DNA from: Pythium myriotylum
Taxonomy: Eukaryota > Oomycota > Peronosporomycetes > Pythiales > Pythiaceae
Direction: 5' to 3'
DNA: 64,000 nt
NCBI GenBank assembly: GCA_023091665.1
Contig: JALJCQ010000016.1
Location: 806,001-870,000 of the forward strand
Positions 1 to 12,288 of the stretch are shown here, one piece after another. The first letter of the stretch is position 1; the number at the start of each line of letters is the position of its first letter. Both the position numbers and the translations under genes were made by a program. Below the pieces are notes generated by a model. The model ran no database searches, had not been told where the DNA came from, and was given only the letters and a program-made list of their open reading frames with translations.

Positions 1-165
1 ATGCGGCCCGACGCGGCGCAGAACTCGTGCATGTTGTTGCAGTAGGTCGACTGCGAGCGCGCGCGCGTCAGCGACCTCCATGCACACACACAGAGACGCA
101 CGTCCCTTCCATGTACGCACCTTGCCCGTGCCCGCGGGGCCCATGACCAGTTGACAGCAGCGCAT
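1..165 (-). CDS. GPN3: GPN-loop GTPase 3 (GPN3-like), N-terminal part, cut by window edge
   Basis: The reverse strand starts with an ATG at 165-163 and encodes MRCCQLVMGPAGTGK. A 70-nt GT-AG intron follows (120 to 51), then exon 2 (50 to 1) continues STYCNNMHEFCAASGR and leaves the window. The join is phase 0 and restores a Walker A P-loop, GPAGTGKST, preceded by QLVM as in the GPN3 family. GPN3 proteins are small GTPases that act with GPN1 in RNA polymerase II assembly and nuclear import; that role comes from family knowledge. Only about 31 residues are visible, so the Gly-Pro-Asn loop itself cannot be seen, and GPN2 is a less likely alternative. The gene is divergent from the TPR gene at 321 and shares its short upstream region. 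Confidence 0.8.
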   Translation of the reverse strand, partial: MRCCQLVMGPAGTGKVRTWKGRASLCVCMEVADARALAVDLLQQHARVLRRVGPH

Positions 166-320
166 GATCGCGAGCGGCCAATCCTCTTCCTTGCGGTGGT
201 TGGCGGAAGCGGAATGGAGATGGCACGACCATCACTCTGAAGGGATACTGTATACGCAACTGATAAAGGTCCGTAACCGTGTACCCTCGCGTCAAAGATC
301 GTTGAAGTTGCAGGTTGGAT
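166..320. promoter_or_regulatory. 155-bp divergent upstream region between GPN3-like and TPR genes
   Basis: Only 155 bp separate the two start codons, which face away from each other, so both promoters and 5' leaders must lie here. No TATA box or clear oomycete initiator is visible. The call rests on gene arrangement alone. Confidence 0.4.
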
Positions 321-3300
321 ATGAGCGGCAACTCGTCGCCACGCGCGGGGCCGCTCGCGGGCCTCTCGCCCTCGGAGCTCGACTCGTACGCGCAGTACGC
401 ATGGTGCGTCGTCCGCTCTCTCGAACGCGGCCTCGCTCGCGCTCTACACTGGAGTTGACGCCGAGTTCTGTGCGCGCAGGCTGAGCGGTCGCGTGGGTGA
501 GGCCATCGACCTCTACTCGGACCTCGCGCGGCTCTACCGGCGCTCGCCGCACGTCCACTTCAAGCTCGGATACCTCTACCTGTCGCTTCACGACCACACA
601 GCAGCGATCAAGCACTTTACGCTCGAGATCGAGCGCCACGGCGACGAAGTGCTCGACACGTCGCCGGACAAAAAGGCGTCGACGCTCGCGCAGCAGCAGC
701 GCGCTTTCCTCCTCTGCACGTACGCAGGACGTAGCGACGCGCTGGCAGCGCTCGGCGAGACAAGCAAAGCCGAGCTCGACCAGCTCTTCATCACGAACTG
801 CGGCGGCAACGCCGTGCAGTCGCTTCTCGCTATGGGCTGCCTCTATTTTCGCTTCGGCATGAACCAGCGAGCGGACCAGTGCTTTGAGCGATGCGCTGCC
901 GCCGACGGCGAAGATCCGAGATATTTGGTTGAACACGCTGAGCTTCGGTTAGTGCAGCGACGGTACGCCCACGCCGCCGCGATGTTCGAGAAATGCCGCA
1001 GCCGGATCAGCTCGTCGTCACCGATCTACCACCGTGCCTTGATCGGCGAGGGATCTGCACTTATACGCCAGAATAAACTCCAGGACGCTGTCATCCTCCT
1101 GCTCCAAGCGATGAACACGCTACGGAACACAATCCGAGCTGCGCAGAGTGAAGAAGTAGCTGCAGAACAACTCGAAGCCCTGGTTCTCCTCTACCATCGC
1201 GCTGTCAACCTGTACGGAGGCCTGTGCCTCATGAAGGGAGAGCTCAAGGCCGCGCTAGACACATACTGCTCCATTTTACAGCCTGCATCGTCCTTCACAA
1301 CCATCGTTTCTTTTCACTTGCCGACAATGTGCATCACCCCCGGAACAAAGAGCCAATATGGAGACGTGATCGACTCGACCAAAGTCTCGACAAAGAACCT
1401 CAGTGAGGCGATACGGCACCTCAACGAGATGGAGTGGCGGTATGGCCCCGACCCTTGCTTGTATTTCCATCGTGCCAATCTTCATCGTGCAACAGGAGAG
1501 TTCGACTCTTTCATCCACGATCTCTCGCTGGTGGAGAGTCTTGATCCGAGCTTTCTCTCTAAATACCTAAGGAGAGATTCTATTAGTGACTTCTTTGATG
1601 GTGATACACTGTCATGGATACCGATTAAACTCATTGAGTCAATCCATGACGCTCTAGAGAGGAATGATTATCGAACAGGAACATCAAGCGCTCCAACTCC
1701 AGCCACCCCACAAAAAGCGAAGTTCAAAACAGTTCATGCACAAGCATCAGTTCAGAAACACCGAAATTTCAGTGAAATTGCCATGCTGGTATACCTGGAA
1801 AACCGTGCCAAGGTGAACCCAGTAGAAGACGAGTTTGCCAACGTGTTTCAGTTGGATATCCGCCGGCGCCTGCCAGAATCGCAACGCAAGATAGGACAAT
1901 TATCCTCACTGGAGCTAGCTCAGTGGGAAGGTGTCGTATTTGACGAAGTATATGCCGACGTTGATTCTCCTGTTGAAGAAGATCAACCTTTGCAAGATGC
2001 TATTCGCGCAACATTGGACAAGAACGGACGACATCCGTGTGCGCAAATGTTTGCAGGTATGATTGAACTAGAGAAATTCAACGTCGTTGTCGCCCACCAG
2101 TACTTCACACAAGCCATCAACCTCGTGGACTCGTTCATTTCAACAGTTGCTGATGCTAGTGTTGCGTCTCAGTCGTCATTGTCTCAGCGGTGGCAACTTC
2201 ATCTGCTTCAACAAGTCAAATACTACTCGCTCATCTGGAGAAGCATGACTAGCCGTCTCAAGATTGAGATGGAAAAGGCTGTAGAGGACCTAAACTTGGC
2301 GGCGGCAGTCCGGCTGGGCGATCAACTCCGTGGTAGTGACGATCCTCTTCTGATCATTCAAAGAACATTGATCATGCTTCTCAATGGTCACCTGAAGTCA
2401 GCCTACAAGCTGCTTCGCCAGCTAAAGAAGAATTTGCGCCTTGCAATTCGGAATCGTCTCACTTCACACACGGGTGCAGGTTTCGATGTTGTTGAAGTGA
2501 TTGACATGTTCAGCTGTGTGGGACTCAACTCATTTCATCTCCTTCATTTTCAAATTCAGGAAGAATCTGCGGTCGTTGCAAAAGGCCACGGCGGAAAGCA
2601 ACGTCGCCGTAACCCCGCCAAAGCAGAGAACGAACTCAATGCCCACGAAAGAGCACAAGAGGAAAAAGAAGAGCGTGAAGAAGAAGAGTCAGCAATCTCT
2701 ATGGTCAAGTATGCCTTGACCAAGAAGACCATACCCCAAGCAGAGATGCTTGATAAATTTTATGAGGCCGGATTGTTAAAATTGTCTGCAACTGGGAGTA
2801 TTTCACAAGTAATCCCCTTTTTTCAAGCTGTTTTGTCCATGGACGAAAATTATTTACCACCAACAAACTTCGCAAGCTTGGAAATCCTGAAGTGCAAGGA
2901 GCAAGAGTTCATGGAGGAGAAGCTATTCAATTGTTTCATTCGCCTTGGCAAGCGATCAAAGTGGCTTGAGAAGAAAATCAAGTGGAAATTCGAGGCGCTT
3001 ATTGACTCCAATCTCGCTCACGCTTACTTACCCAGCGATATGGAGACACTTTGGCACCGTGCTCGGCTGCTGCAAGGTCAAAACAATTTTGTGGCCGCCA
3101 TAAATGACCTTACTGATTGCCTGCAACTAATGAGCACACACTTCACGTGGGAGAGAGGGAAGAAAGGCGAAAAGGCTTCATTTAGCAACGAGACGAAACG
3201 CACACAATGGCTGCAACTACAGCTAGAACGAGGCTTGCTTCACATGGAACTCTACCACTGGGAGAAGGCCATTGATGACTTGACCATGGTGATTGCTCAG

Positions 3301-6300
3301 GCAGGAAAGAAGAACCTGGCTTTGCTTGCAGGAGCCCATGAGGCAAGGAGCAGCTGTCTGGTACGCCTGAAGCGGTACGGGCATGCAATCCAAGACCTTC
3401 AGACCCTCCTGTCGTTTTCAAAAGAGTCCAGGAAATCCAAGAGAGCAGTGTCAGAGGAACTGCAGCGCCGTCACGATCGCATGCTGAACTGCATTCTTGT
3501 CGGTAATCTATATTGTCAGCTTGCGGTAGATCAAATGAAATCGAGTTCAGCACTGACTAGGAAGGCAACTGTGATGATGAATCCGCAGTTTCTCAGGCAT
3601 GCAAAAGCCGCGAATATGAACATGGGCTTCATTACCATGGCCCGTGAGTATTACGACGAAGCCGAAGCTATAATCCCCGATCACTTTCTGATTCACTACT
3701 TCCGTGGACGAGTGTTCGCGATCTCGGGTCACTCCCAACTCGCCACAAGAAGTTTGACGCAGTGCCTCCGAGTTCATAGTATGTTTCTCCCAGCACTGTT
3801 TTTGCGAGGTTGTATCTACGCACAAGAAAACTTGTTTGTGTTGGCCCTCGCTGACTTCTACCGCGTGCGCCATCGAATCTCATCTTACCAGAACTTGCAT
3901 ACGAGTATCGGGTACTGTCATCTTGAGCGAGGTAGCCTGACGAAAGCTGTCGAGTCTTTTACTGAGGCGCTTCTTCAGCGGCCTCACGATTGTGACGCCT
4001 TGTATATGCGTGGTTGCGCATTGCAGGAGCTCTTGATACTAGATAATTCCATCAAAGACTTCGAACAAGTCGTGGCTCTGAAACCAGACTCATATCGGGC
4101 TCATTACCAGCATGCTATCTGTAACATTCTCCTCAAGAACTACAGAGCAGCCATTGCGGCCACGAACATCGTGGTTCGACTTCAACCTGACTGGCGTGAC
4201 GGTTGGATTCTTCACGGGTATGCCTCTTTTTGTGCCGATAGTTTCGATGTTGCTGTATCTTCTTACGGCTCCGCCATTGCACTCCCGGATGTGAGCGAAG
4301 GCGTTGAACAGAACCGCCAGCAAGATTCCGCCCTCTTCCTCTATCGTGCTATCGCATACATTCAAAGCGAGAAATTCTCAGCAGCACTAACCGACTTGGA
4401 GCTTGCACTGAAACGGGATAATGAGAATTATGTCGCGTTTATTGCCAAGGCGTATTGTCTCACAAAAATGGGAGATTCCAACCGGGCTGCTCAGGCGCTG
4501 GCACATTGTCTTCCCCACTACAAGGAAATCAAGCTACCACCTGCGACTGAGGTGCATGACAGTGAGCGAATGAAACTGATCCTTAAGACTGAGGCGATAC
4601 GTGATGGAGCCAATCTCAGCAGCAGAGTCACTCAATCAACTTCCCTATCTGGAACAGCTTCAACTTCCTTGAAGTCCTCTGTTATGGTCGCAGCATCTTG
4701 CGAAAAACTATTTCTCTATCGAAAACAATTGCGCGATAGCGAGCCAAAGCAGAGCCTGCGCCCAATAACATCGTTACTTGGCGAGCGTCGGTCTTCATCA
4801 ACAAATATTGGCGGAGAACGTCGAATGACGGAAGTGGTTACGTCGGAGCGCCACACTTCTGCTGATATTGCATTGCCAACTTCCGCACGAAAGTCTCGCT
4901 TGTTCTCAACGAACTCCAGTCTAACGGCCATGGATGTCGCAGCCGAGCTCGCCAAAGCAAGAGCAAAGCAGACTCTGAAAACAAAATTTCTTCGAGCAAT
5001 GAAGAAAATCACGTTTCAATACCGCGTTCTCAAGGCTCTCGAGAGCGTGACTAGCTCAAAATACAAGAAAAGTCAGCAAATGACTCGAGCACTGACAGAG
5101 ACATTGTCGGCGCCAAATCGAGTGGGCTGGCCCAGAGGTACTTTGACAACCCGTGTGTTGGTGTGGGCATTTAACGCGTTCGGTATTCATCATGCCAAAG
5201 AACGAAAAGTAGACGATGCCCTAATGGCCTTTACGCTCGCGATTCAATCGCACCCACTCAACTCCGATAGTCATTTCAATCGTGGCAACATGTATTTGCA
5301 AATTGAAGTCCTTCACTCAGCAGCCAGTGGATACCAGGACGCTATTGAACAAGATGATAACTGCTTCAGGGCTCACAACAATATCGGTGTTGCATATTAC
5401 AAGCTCGAACGATTCGAAGAAGCTCAAGACGCCTTTTCGACTGGGTTGCACCATGCTCACCTCGCGAAAGAGAGAGCAATCTTGATGTATAATCTTGGGG
5501 TCACTTTCCAAGCACTTGAGAAGCCAGATGAAGCACTGGATTTCTACCAGCAAGCGATCTCCCTCGACAGTTCAAGGACCGAATTCTTCAATAATCGAAG
5601 CGCCATTCTTCATCACCAGATGAGGTACGCAGTTGCCTTAGAAGACTATAATCGGGCTCTTAAACTTCAGATCAAGGAACCCAACAATGAGAATTCAAAC
5701 CAGCTCATGACAAACCCGAGCAATGATATTGCCTCTCGTCTCAACCGTGCGCAACTATATATTGCCATGGGAAATTGTACGCTAGCTACGCGAGACCTCA
5801 CAACTGTGCTAGATATTCTCACGACGGTGAAAGATAAATTCCAAAGAGAATTGCACGATGAAACTGGGGCTCTAGCATTTGCGGCCAGTGCCGCAACTGC
5901 GAAGGTCCAAAGTCTAGATTCAGATATTGAACTTGCCACAGAACTCCTTGCTTTTACCCGCAAGTGGCACACGGCGATGCGGATAGCTGTCAAGGACTTC
6001 TTGTTCGCGCTTCACGCGCTTCCATGTTTCACAATGTATGAATTTTCCCCGCTCTTCGGCCCGGAGCTCGTGCGACTTCAAGAACGGGAGGCAGAGACGG
6101 CGTACGCGGGATCAATGTCTCCAGATGCAGACCGGCTCGAAATCGTCCCGCTTCCGATCGAAGATTTCTCGTTTTTTAACTACGAGCGCGAGTTCGGACA
6201 CTGGATAGTTGCCCAAGATTTCAGTGATGAGAATGAAGACGCTGACACTGAACAACAGCAACATGTTAGAGCCTACAAACACGAGCAGTGGTCAAAAGGA

Positions 6301-7698
6301 TACGCGTCTGATCTGCGTGATGCTATGCGGTACGCCAAAGAGGAAAGTTTTCAGGAAGCCGCACGGTCACTTCTTCGTGCTCACTACAAAACTTCGTTAG
6401 AATCACATGAAGAGTACTTGCTACTTACGTGGCGAATTCAGATGACGATACGGATCGAGACCGCTGATGAAGGCAGTGATTTTGGGCTCACCAGGGCAAT
6501 TATGGTACTTCGTGAGTTTCTTGAAGAACGCCGAACTCCAGACGAAGTGGCTGAGAACAATGACGTCGAAGAAATAGCCACAGCACGACAGATCCGCGGA
6601 TCACGAATGCACAACTTAGAAGATGGCGACGACGATGCAGAGCTGATGTGGAGGGCTCAGCGCCGCATGATCCGTGCAGATCTCTACTGTCTGCTTGGAT
6701 CGTTATACCAGTTTAACGGAGAACTGGTACACGCTAGAGTATCCTATAAGCAGGCGCTTAGATTGCGAGACGACCACGCAATTGCCATGCTGAATATCCT
6801 TCAGCTAAGCGTGGTTCTCGGCGAGTATGAAGAAGCCTTAGATTCGTGCTTGCACCTGTTAGACGTGTTTCTCACCCTGGGTAAGGCCAAACGCGGTCAA
6901 TCGAATGCTGTGGTCAAGCCTCAACGAGGCTTGCTCAACGCGGATCGCTCAGTATTGTTAATGATTCCGTCCATCGAAGAGACCTTTGCGGACGTCGAAG
7001 TCGCATCACTTGGGGTCCAGCTGCACTCGCTCCTTAAAGACTACCGTGGGCTCATATCCGCACAAGTTCAAGCCAATACATCCCATATATTCAAGACACA
7101 AGGCGCCATAGCTCATATCGTCCAACAGCTAAGATACCACCATTCTAATCGACAACTGGAGGCGGCGAAGGCGCAACATAATTTGCCAGATGCTACCGAG
7201 CTTGATATCGAAGCATTTAACGAGACGCTGGACGAGTACGAAGAGAGGATCCTTCAAGCTCCGTCGGAATTCGCCAACGATCCATCGTTCGATGATTTTT
7301 ACGCATCATTTCAGACACAATTTGCAGACCTATGTGACCGAGTGGTAAAGAGTCTCCCCCCCGAAGCCGTTGAACAAGCCGCAGATCAGTTAGGTGACTC
7401 CAGTGATAAAACCCAAGGGGGCAATAATCAAGTGTCAGAAGAAACAATTGAAGATTTTTTGGCGAATCTAGATCATCGAGACGGTCACTTTGGACGCCGT
7501 CTCAGCGGTAGGCCACGGCCGAGGCCGATGTCGACGCCTGGGGGATCGTTTACTAACACGTCAACGGAGAATACCCATTCGATCGAGTCAAGCCTGACCC
7601 CGCGTCGAAAGAGTACGCTGACGGGTTCTGCTCCGCTTCAGCCTGCCCGACCTAAATCTGGTCCCCAATATATGCGAAAACAGCGAACACACGAATAG
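321..7698 (+). CDS. very large tetratricopeptide-repeat protein (2433 aa)
   Basis: Two exons are proposed: 321-403 (starting MSGNSSPRAGPL) and 480-7698, joined across a 76-nt intron (GTGCGT to GCGCAG). The join makes one codon and gives YAQYAWLSGRVGEAIDLY, continuing a TPR-like helix. Starting instead inside exon 2 would need a non-ATG codon, which is why the upstream exon was chosen. TPR helix pairs occur from about residue 25 to 430, again about 1000-1500, and most regularly about 1600-1770, where motifs such as AHNNIGVAYYKLERFEEA recur. A Lys/Glu-rich linker lies near residue 740, and the C-terminus is low-complexity and Pro/Ser-rich. TPRs are protein-binding scaffolds; no catalytic domain is seen. 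The length and multi-block layout recall TTC6-type proteins, but that is a guess. Function is unknown. Confidence 0.88.
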
Positions 7699-8207
7699 TT
7701 TCAGATCCCGGCTCCAACGAACACGAGCTACATAGATGACTTTATGCTGGCACTGGGAATACGAAAGACCAAAGGAAGGTGGAAAAGCTGCTAGATCCGT
7801 CAACTGCGAAGAACTATTCGTCTATCGACTTGCTTCATATCGACACAAATAATGATTGAAAAAAATTGATCCCGTCCAGGTTTGCATCTTCAGCTAGCCA
7901 TCTCGTGAAGGCACAAGATCCATTTGGTGCTGACTTTTCTAGGAGTCCGAAGTTATAACTGTTTGAGAAGTCTGGAGTCCTACCGAGCTTGAGTTCGCGG
8001 TGCGGAGCACTAGTCGATATTCTCGCATGCTCACGAGGCAGCCTGCCAAAACGAAAACTTGCGTGCTGCCCACTTACGTAGTACAAGCTTTCCGAAGCGA
8101 ACCCGCAGTACGAGTGGCATGCCTGAGTGGGACCTGGAAACAGGACTCGTAAATGCTGCTTTTGATGGTCTTTGTTCACGTGCACATACTAGACTTTCTT
8201 CTCTGAC
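7699..8207. other. intergenic, no gene seen
   Basis: This is the tail-to-tail gap between the TPR gene (+) and the CENP-B-like gene (-), so it holds both 3' ends. A 116-codon open stretch on the reverse strand (8185-7835) has no recognisable domain and is probably chance. Confidence 0.5.
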
Positions 8208-10247
8208 CTAAATCGTCGTTGACGCTGCGGTGAAGTTAAATCGACACACACCTGCTGGCTGCTTGGACTCTCCAGAGGCGCCGTTCGCGGCTGCAGCTCC
8301 GTCCGTCGACGTCGCCGCCGCCGTCGCCACCGCTACTGCTGCTGCTGCTGCTGCACGCGCCGCGTCGGGTTGTCGCTTCTGCAGCAGCTCGGCCTGCATG
8401 CGCGTGAGATCCAGGAGCGTCGTCGGCTCGCAGTTCATGTCGGCAGCGAGGCGGATCACTGTCTCCAACGCATGGAACTCGTCGATGCGATACCGTTGGC
8501 TATCGGCCCACGCTTGCCACTCTTCGTCCGGCACGGTAGCCGCGGCCGTGAGGTCGTCAGCACTCATCCCGACACGAGCAGCTCCCGTTCGAGTCGGTGT
8601 CGTGCGACCAGCAAAACCGTTAAGACCGCCATTTGCCGTCGGAGGGAACGTCTTCTTGACGCGCGAGACGCGAGAGATCTTGCGTGGCGGCTCGGCATTC
8701 CGTCCGGCGACCGCCGTACTCAGGCTCGACTCGAGCGCGCAGTCGACAAAGTCCTGGTCCGTGAAGTCCTCGTCCACGATCTTCTCGTGCACCGGCGAGA
8801 CGAACTCGCTCAGACGGAACGGCTCCTTCACCTCGAGTTTCTTGAGCGCGGCTGTGAGTTGAGCCTCGACCTTCTCCTCCGTGGGCGCCGTCGACGGGTC
8901 GCTCAGCTCATCGAGCGAGAACCCGACTTGCACGAACGTATCGGCGACCAGCGTCTTGGGCACATCGCGCCAGCTCTTGAGAACCCACTGGATCGCTTGA
9001 AGCGCGTCGACCTCGAACTCGTCCGTCCGCTGTTGCTCCTTCCGAGCGACGGCATTCTCCACGTACAGCAGTCGGTATCTGCGCTTAACGGCCGCGAAGA
9101 GCGTGGCCTCGACTGAGTCCAGGTACGACTCGCCGAACGGCGTCTGCGCCACCGACCGCACCGTCACGTTCTTGAGCGTCATCTTCTTGACCTGGTGGGA
9201 CGAGAACGAGTCCACGAGCAGCAGCACGTGGCGGTTCTCCTCGTGCATCTTCCAGTCGAGCGCGAGCATCCACTCGCGGAAGAGCGTGGGCGTCATCCAG
9301 ACCTTCTTGTTGTGCGCGTATGTGAAGCCCCACTCGACGCTCTGCGTCGCCGCTGAGCTGCTCGCGGTGGTGGACGACGACGCGGTCGTCGCTGTGGCGG
9401 TAGATGACGAGGAGTTCGACGACGAGGCCGCGCCGTCGGCGTTCCCGACGTTGAGCGCCGCGTCGGTGATGAAGAACGGGTCGAGCAGGTCGCTGCCGTC
9501 GGCGTTGCAGCAGAAGGCGATGGTGAGCTGTTTGCCCGTGGGCGCGAGCGCGGCGATGGCCGGCTCGGGCTCGGCGCCTTCGAAGCTCTCGGGCGGCAGC
9601 GCGATGGTGAGCCTGGTCTCGTCCATCCAGTAGACGTCCCAGGGCGCAAAGTTCTTGACGGCGTCGACGAGCTCTTCGCGGCACGTGATGAGCTCGTGGT
9701 CGGCGCCGTGCGTGTTGGGCGAGCGCGAGAAGCCGTGGCGGCTTTGGAAGGAGTGGAGCCACCCGTTGGAGAACTGCGGCGGCTCGCCCGAGGCGGCGGC
9801 CGACTGGAGCTGCATGAGGTCGAAAAAGGTCTGCGCCTTGGCCTTGATCTCGTCGCCCTGGATGCGCACTTGGCGCGCCTGGCAGTAGAGGAACCAGTTG
9901 GCGAGCGCCGTGTCGAGGTCCGGGTACTTGACCGTGCGCATGCGCTTGCTGGACCAGTCCTCGCTCTTCATGTGCTCGAACGTGTGGCGGCGCTTGAGCG
10001 TGTGCGAGATGGACGACTGCGAGGGCACGCAGGCGAGCCCGAACTGCTCCTTGGCCCACTTGCCGAGCTGCGCCTGCGTGCACGTGGGGTTCTGCTTGGC
10101 GTAGAGGCAGATGAGCCGCTTCTGCTCGTGCGTGAGGTTGGTGCTGCGCGCGCGCTTGGCCGCCGGCTCCTCGGCGGGCGGCGCCATGTCGCCGAAGCCC
10201 ATGGCCTCGACGGCCAGCGCCACGTCGCTCGCCGGCGGCTCCTGCAT
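8208..10247 (-). CDS. pogo/Tigger (CENP-B-type) transposase-like protein, 679 aa
   Basis: A single uninterrupted frame begins at ATG 10247. Residues about 37-90 fit a psq-like helix-turn-helix (NLTHEQKRLICLYAKQNP), and about 105-182 a CENP-B-type HTH ending GWLHSFQSRHGFSR. A DDE_1 catalytic core follows: the first Asp is D209 in YWMDETRL, the second D346 in VLLLVDSFSSH. The third acidic position is either D377 or E380, just before FAAVKRRYR; families of this type normally have QPLD-type residues there. The core is interrupted at about 273-302 by a Ser/Thr/Ala-rich run, and the C-terminus has an alanine-rich tract encoded by GCT/GCC repeats near 8320-8360. No terminal inverted repeats or TA target duplication were found by eye. 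It could be a domesticated DNA-binding protein or an old immobile transposase. Confidence 0.75.
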   Translation of the reverse strand: MQEPPASDVALAVEAMGFGDMAPPAEEPAAKRARSTNLTHEQKRLICLYAKQNPTCTQAQLGKWAKEQFGLACVPSQSSISHTLKRRHTFEHMKSEDWSSKRMRTVKYPDLDTALANWFLYCQARQVRIQGDEIKAKAQTFFDLMQLQSAAASGEPPQFSNGWLHSFQSRHGFSRSPNTHGADHELITCREELVDAVKNFAPWDVYWMDETRLTIALPPESFEGAEPEPAIAALAPTGKQLTIAFCCNADGSDLLDPFFITDAALNVGNADGAASSSNSSSSTATATTASSSTTASSSAATQSVEWGFTYAHNKKVWMTPTLFREWMLALDWKMHEENRHVLLLVDSFSSHQVKKMTLKNVTVRSVAQTPFGESYLDSVEATLFAAVKRRYRLLYVENAVARKEQQRTDEFEVDALQAIQWVLKSWRDVPKTLVADTFVQVGFSLDELSDPSTAPTEEKVEAQLTAALKKLEVKEPFRLSEFVSPVHEKIVDEDFTDQDFVDCALESSLSTAVAGRNAEPPRKISRVSRVKKTFPPTANGGLNGFAGRTTPTRTGAARVGMSADDLTAAATVPDEEWQAWADSQRYRIDEFHALETVIRLAADMNCEPTTLLDLTRMQAELLQKRQPDAARAAAAAAVAVATAAATSTDGAAAANGASGESKQPAGVCRFNFTAASTTI

Positions 10248-10499
10248 GGTGGATGGCTACACTGGCCGGACGCGACCTCTGTTGGGCGATGGGAGACCCT
10301 CTCAAGCGAGGTGGCGGAGCCCACGCAGCAGCGGAGAACGGCGAAATGGAGGGGAGAACAGTTCCCAGCAGAGGAGAACGGATTTTTGAGGAGGGATAAA
10401 GGGGATAAAGGGAAGGGGGGGGAGCGAGGTTTTACTGATAAAAAACCTTATGCGAACTTAGCAGGACTCATTTCTGAGCGGAGTCAGGTCAACATGGCT

Positions 10500-12288
10500 T
10501 CATGGTTGACGGAGGCGGTACGGCACGCCGAGCGCGAGCGTGAACGAGGCGCGCGACGCGTCCCTGGAGGCGCCGAAGAGGATCGCGGAGCCGACGGAGA
10601 AGAAGAGCTTCATGGCGCCCACGACGCCGACGCAGACGACCTCGTACTCGCGCGACGCGATGGCCACGACGAACGCGCCGGCGGCTCCGCGCGAGATCGC
10701 GACCTCCGGGAAGAACGCCGCCGACTTGGCGGCCACGTACGAGCCCACGAGCGCGTCGGCCTCGTCCTCTGGCAACACGATGCGAGGCGGATCTCTCCAG
10801 AAGCGAGTGCCGCAGCGTGGCGTACCGGGGAACGGCGCCTCGAGCTGGTCCGCGGCACGCCACTTGGAAAACTCGAGATCCAAAATCGCCCTCGGGACAT
10901 CCAAGAAGACCCCGAGCACGTAGGAGCGGTAGTGGTCCAAGTAAAAGGACGCGTGGCTCTCGGGGACCTGCGTGTTGCCCAGGAGGACCACCGCGAGGTT
11001 CTCCGTCGGGGCAAAGCCCGTGCGGGTCTGCTGGGTCGCGACGTCGCCGCTCTTGTCGAAGTAGGCGCGACCCCAGAGCACGTGGCCGATGATGTCGAAG
11101 CCGTACCCGGCAGCGAGTGTCGCTCCGTCCGGCTCGTAGTGGAGACCTGTGCGGCCGAAGATAGTCGTCACAGCGTCGGAGGCGAGCGCTTTGCCTGTGA
11201 CCATCTCGGCGATTGTCGACGGCGACTGCAGCAGCGTGACATTGCCGACGCGTCCTTTGTTGAGGAGCAAGCGGAGAAAGATCGCCATGTCGTTTGCGCT
11301 GGAGACAACGGACCCCGCGGCGTTGTATCCTCCTTCGCGGCCTAGTGAGATCTGTGTCTCGGGCGCTGAGACGAGATCGTACGGGCCGAGCACCTCGCCG
11401 TCGCACGCGAAGTGGCCGTCGTTGAGAGCTTCGGTGCGAAGCGAGGCAGGCACGTCGTTTGCCGATGCAAACGTATGGTTCATACCGAGAGGCTTCCAGA
11501 TGCGTTCTCGGAGGAACTGGTGCCAGGGAAGCCCTGAGACGCTCTCGATGAGCTGGCCAAGAATGGCGAAGTTGACGTTGGCGTATGCAGGTGTCTCACG
11601 AAGCGAGTACGTCGGTTCGTAGTCCTTCAGAGCCTCGACGTAGCTGCGTTCCGAAGCAAATTTGCCTAGGAAGTCGGCTAGGTCGGGCTCAGACCCGAAG
11701 CCCGAGTTCATGGCGAGGAGATCGCCGATGGTGACATGTGCCTCGGCGTATTTGTCGTACAGTTGGAGCCAGGGGATGTGCTTCTTCACGGGGTCTTTCC
11801 AATTAACTTTCTTTTCTTCGACGAGCAGACCAACCGCGACGGCGATCATGGTCTTCGTTACGGATCCGATCTGGAACATGCTGTCGCCCGCCACGGCCCT
11901 CGTCGAGTCATTCCACTGCACACATGTTGGGTGAGATTGTGATCAAATAGACACGTGCAAACTCAGAGCGAAACCTCACTCGCTGCAGTCCGTAGCCGCG
12001 AGAGAGTACGACCTCATCATTGTAGACGATGGCTACCCCCGTACCGACAATGCCGCTCTTGGGGATCTCGCGTGCGAGAAAGTCTTCCGCCTCGCGGATC
12101 TTGTCCTCAAGCGACCTCCCGGCCCTGGGAAACCCACTACCGTGGAAGTAGCCGTCGATTTGCGAGGCAAGCAAATCAGACGAGGCCGCTTGGCGTTGGG
12201 GCACATCGGAGAGCCCCATAAGGCGAGTGTGCGCGACTCCTGAGCCACTCAGTAGTGCTGCGAGTGCGATGGAGAGGACGAGTTGCAT
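10500..12288 (-). CDS. secreted S12-family serine hydrolase (beta-lactamase fold), copy 1, intact
   Basis: Exon 1 (12288-11980) and exon 2 (11915-10500) are joined across a 64-nt intron (GTGAGG to GTGCAG), giving GYGLQR followed by WNDSTRAV. The intronless paralogue at 44120 reads GYGVRLWNESS at the same point, which supports the splice. The product is 574 aa. It opens with a signal peptide (MQLVLSIALAALLSGSGVA). The S-x-x-K nucleophile motif is S121-V-T-K124, the Y-x-N motif is Y214-A-N216, and a K-S-G triad at about 391-393 fits the third active-site element. S12 enzymes include class C beta-lactamases, D-Ala-D-Ala peptidases and esterases; the substrate here is unknown. The enzyme is probably extracellular. 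It is the only one of the five copies with this intron. Membrane family copy A lies upstream on the same strand. Confidence 0.88.

Noticed and set aside
9085..11345. Long open frames antisense to, or in other frames of, the CENP-B-like and S12 copy 1 genes (up to 549 codons)
   Set aside because: They are low-complexity Arg/Ala/Gly-rich translations caused by GC-rich third positions and overlap well-supported genes.
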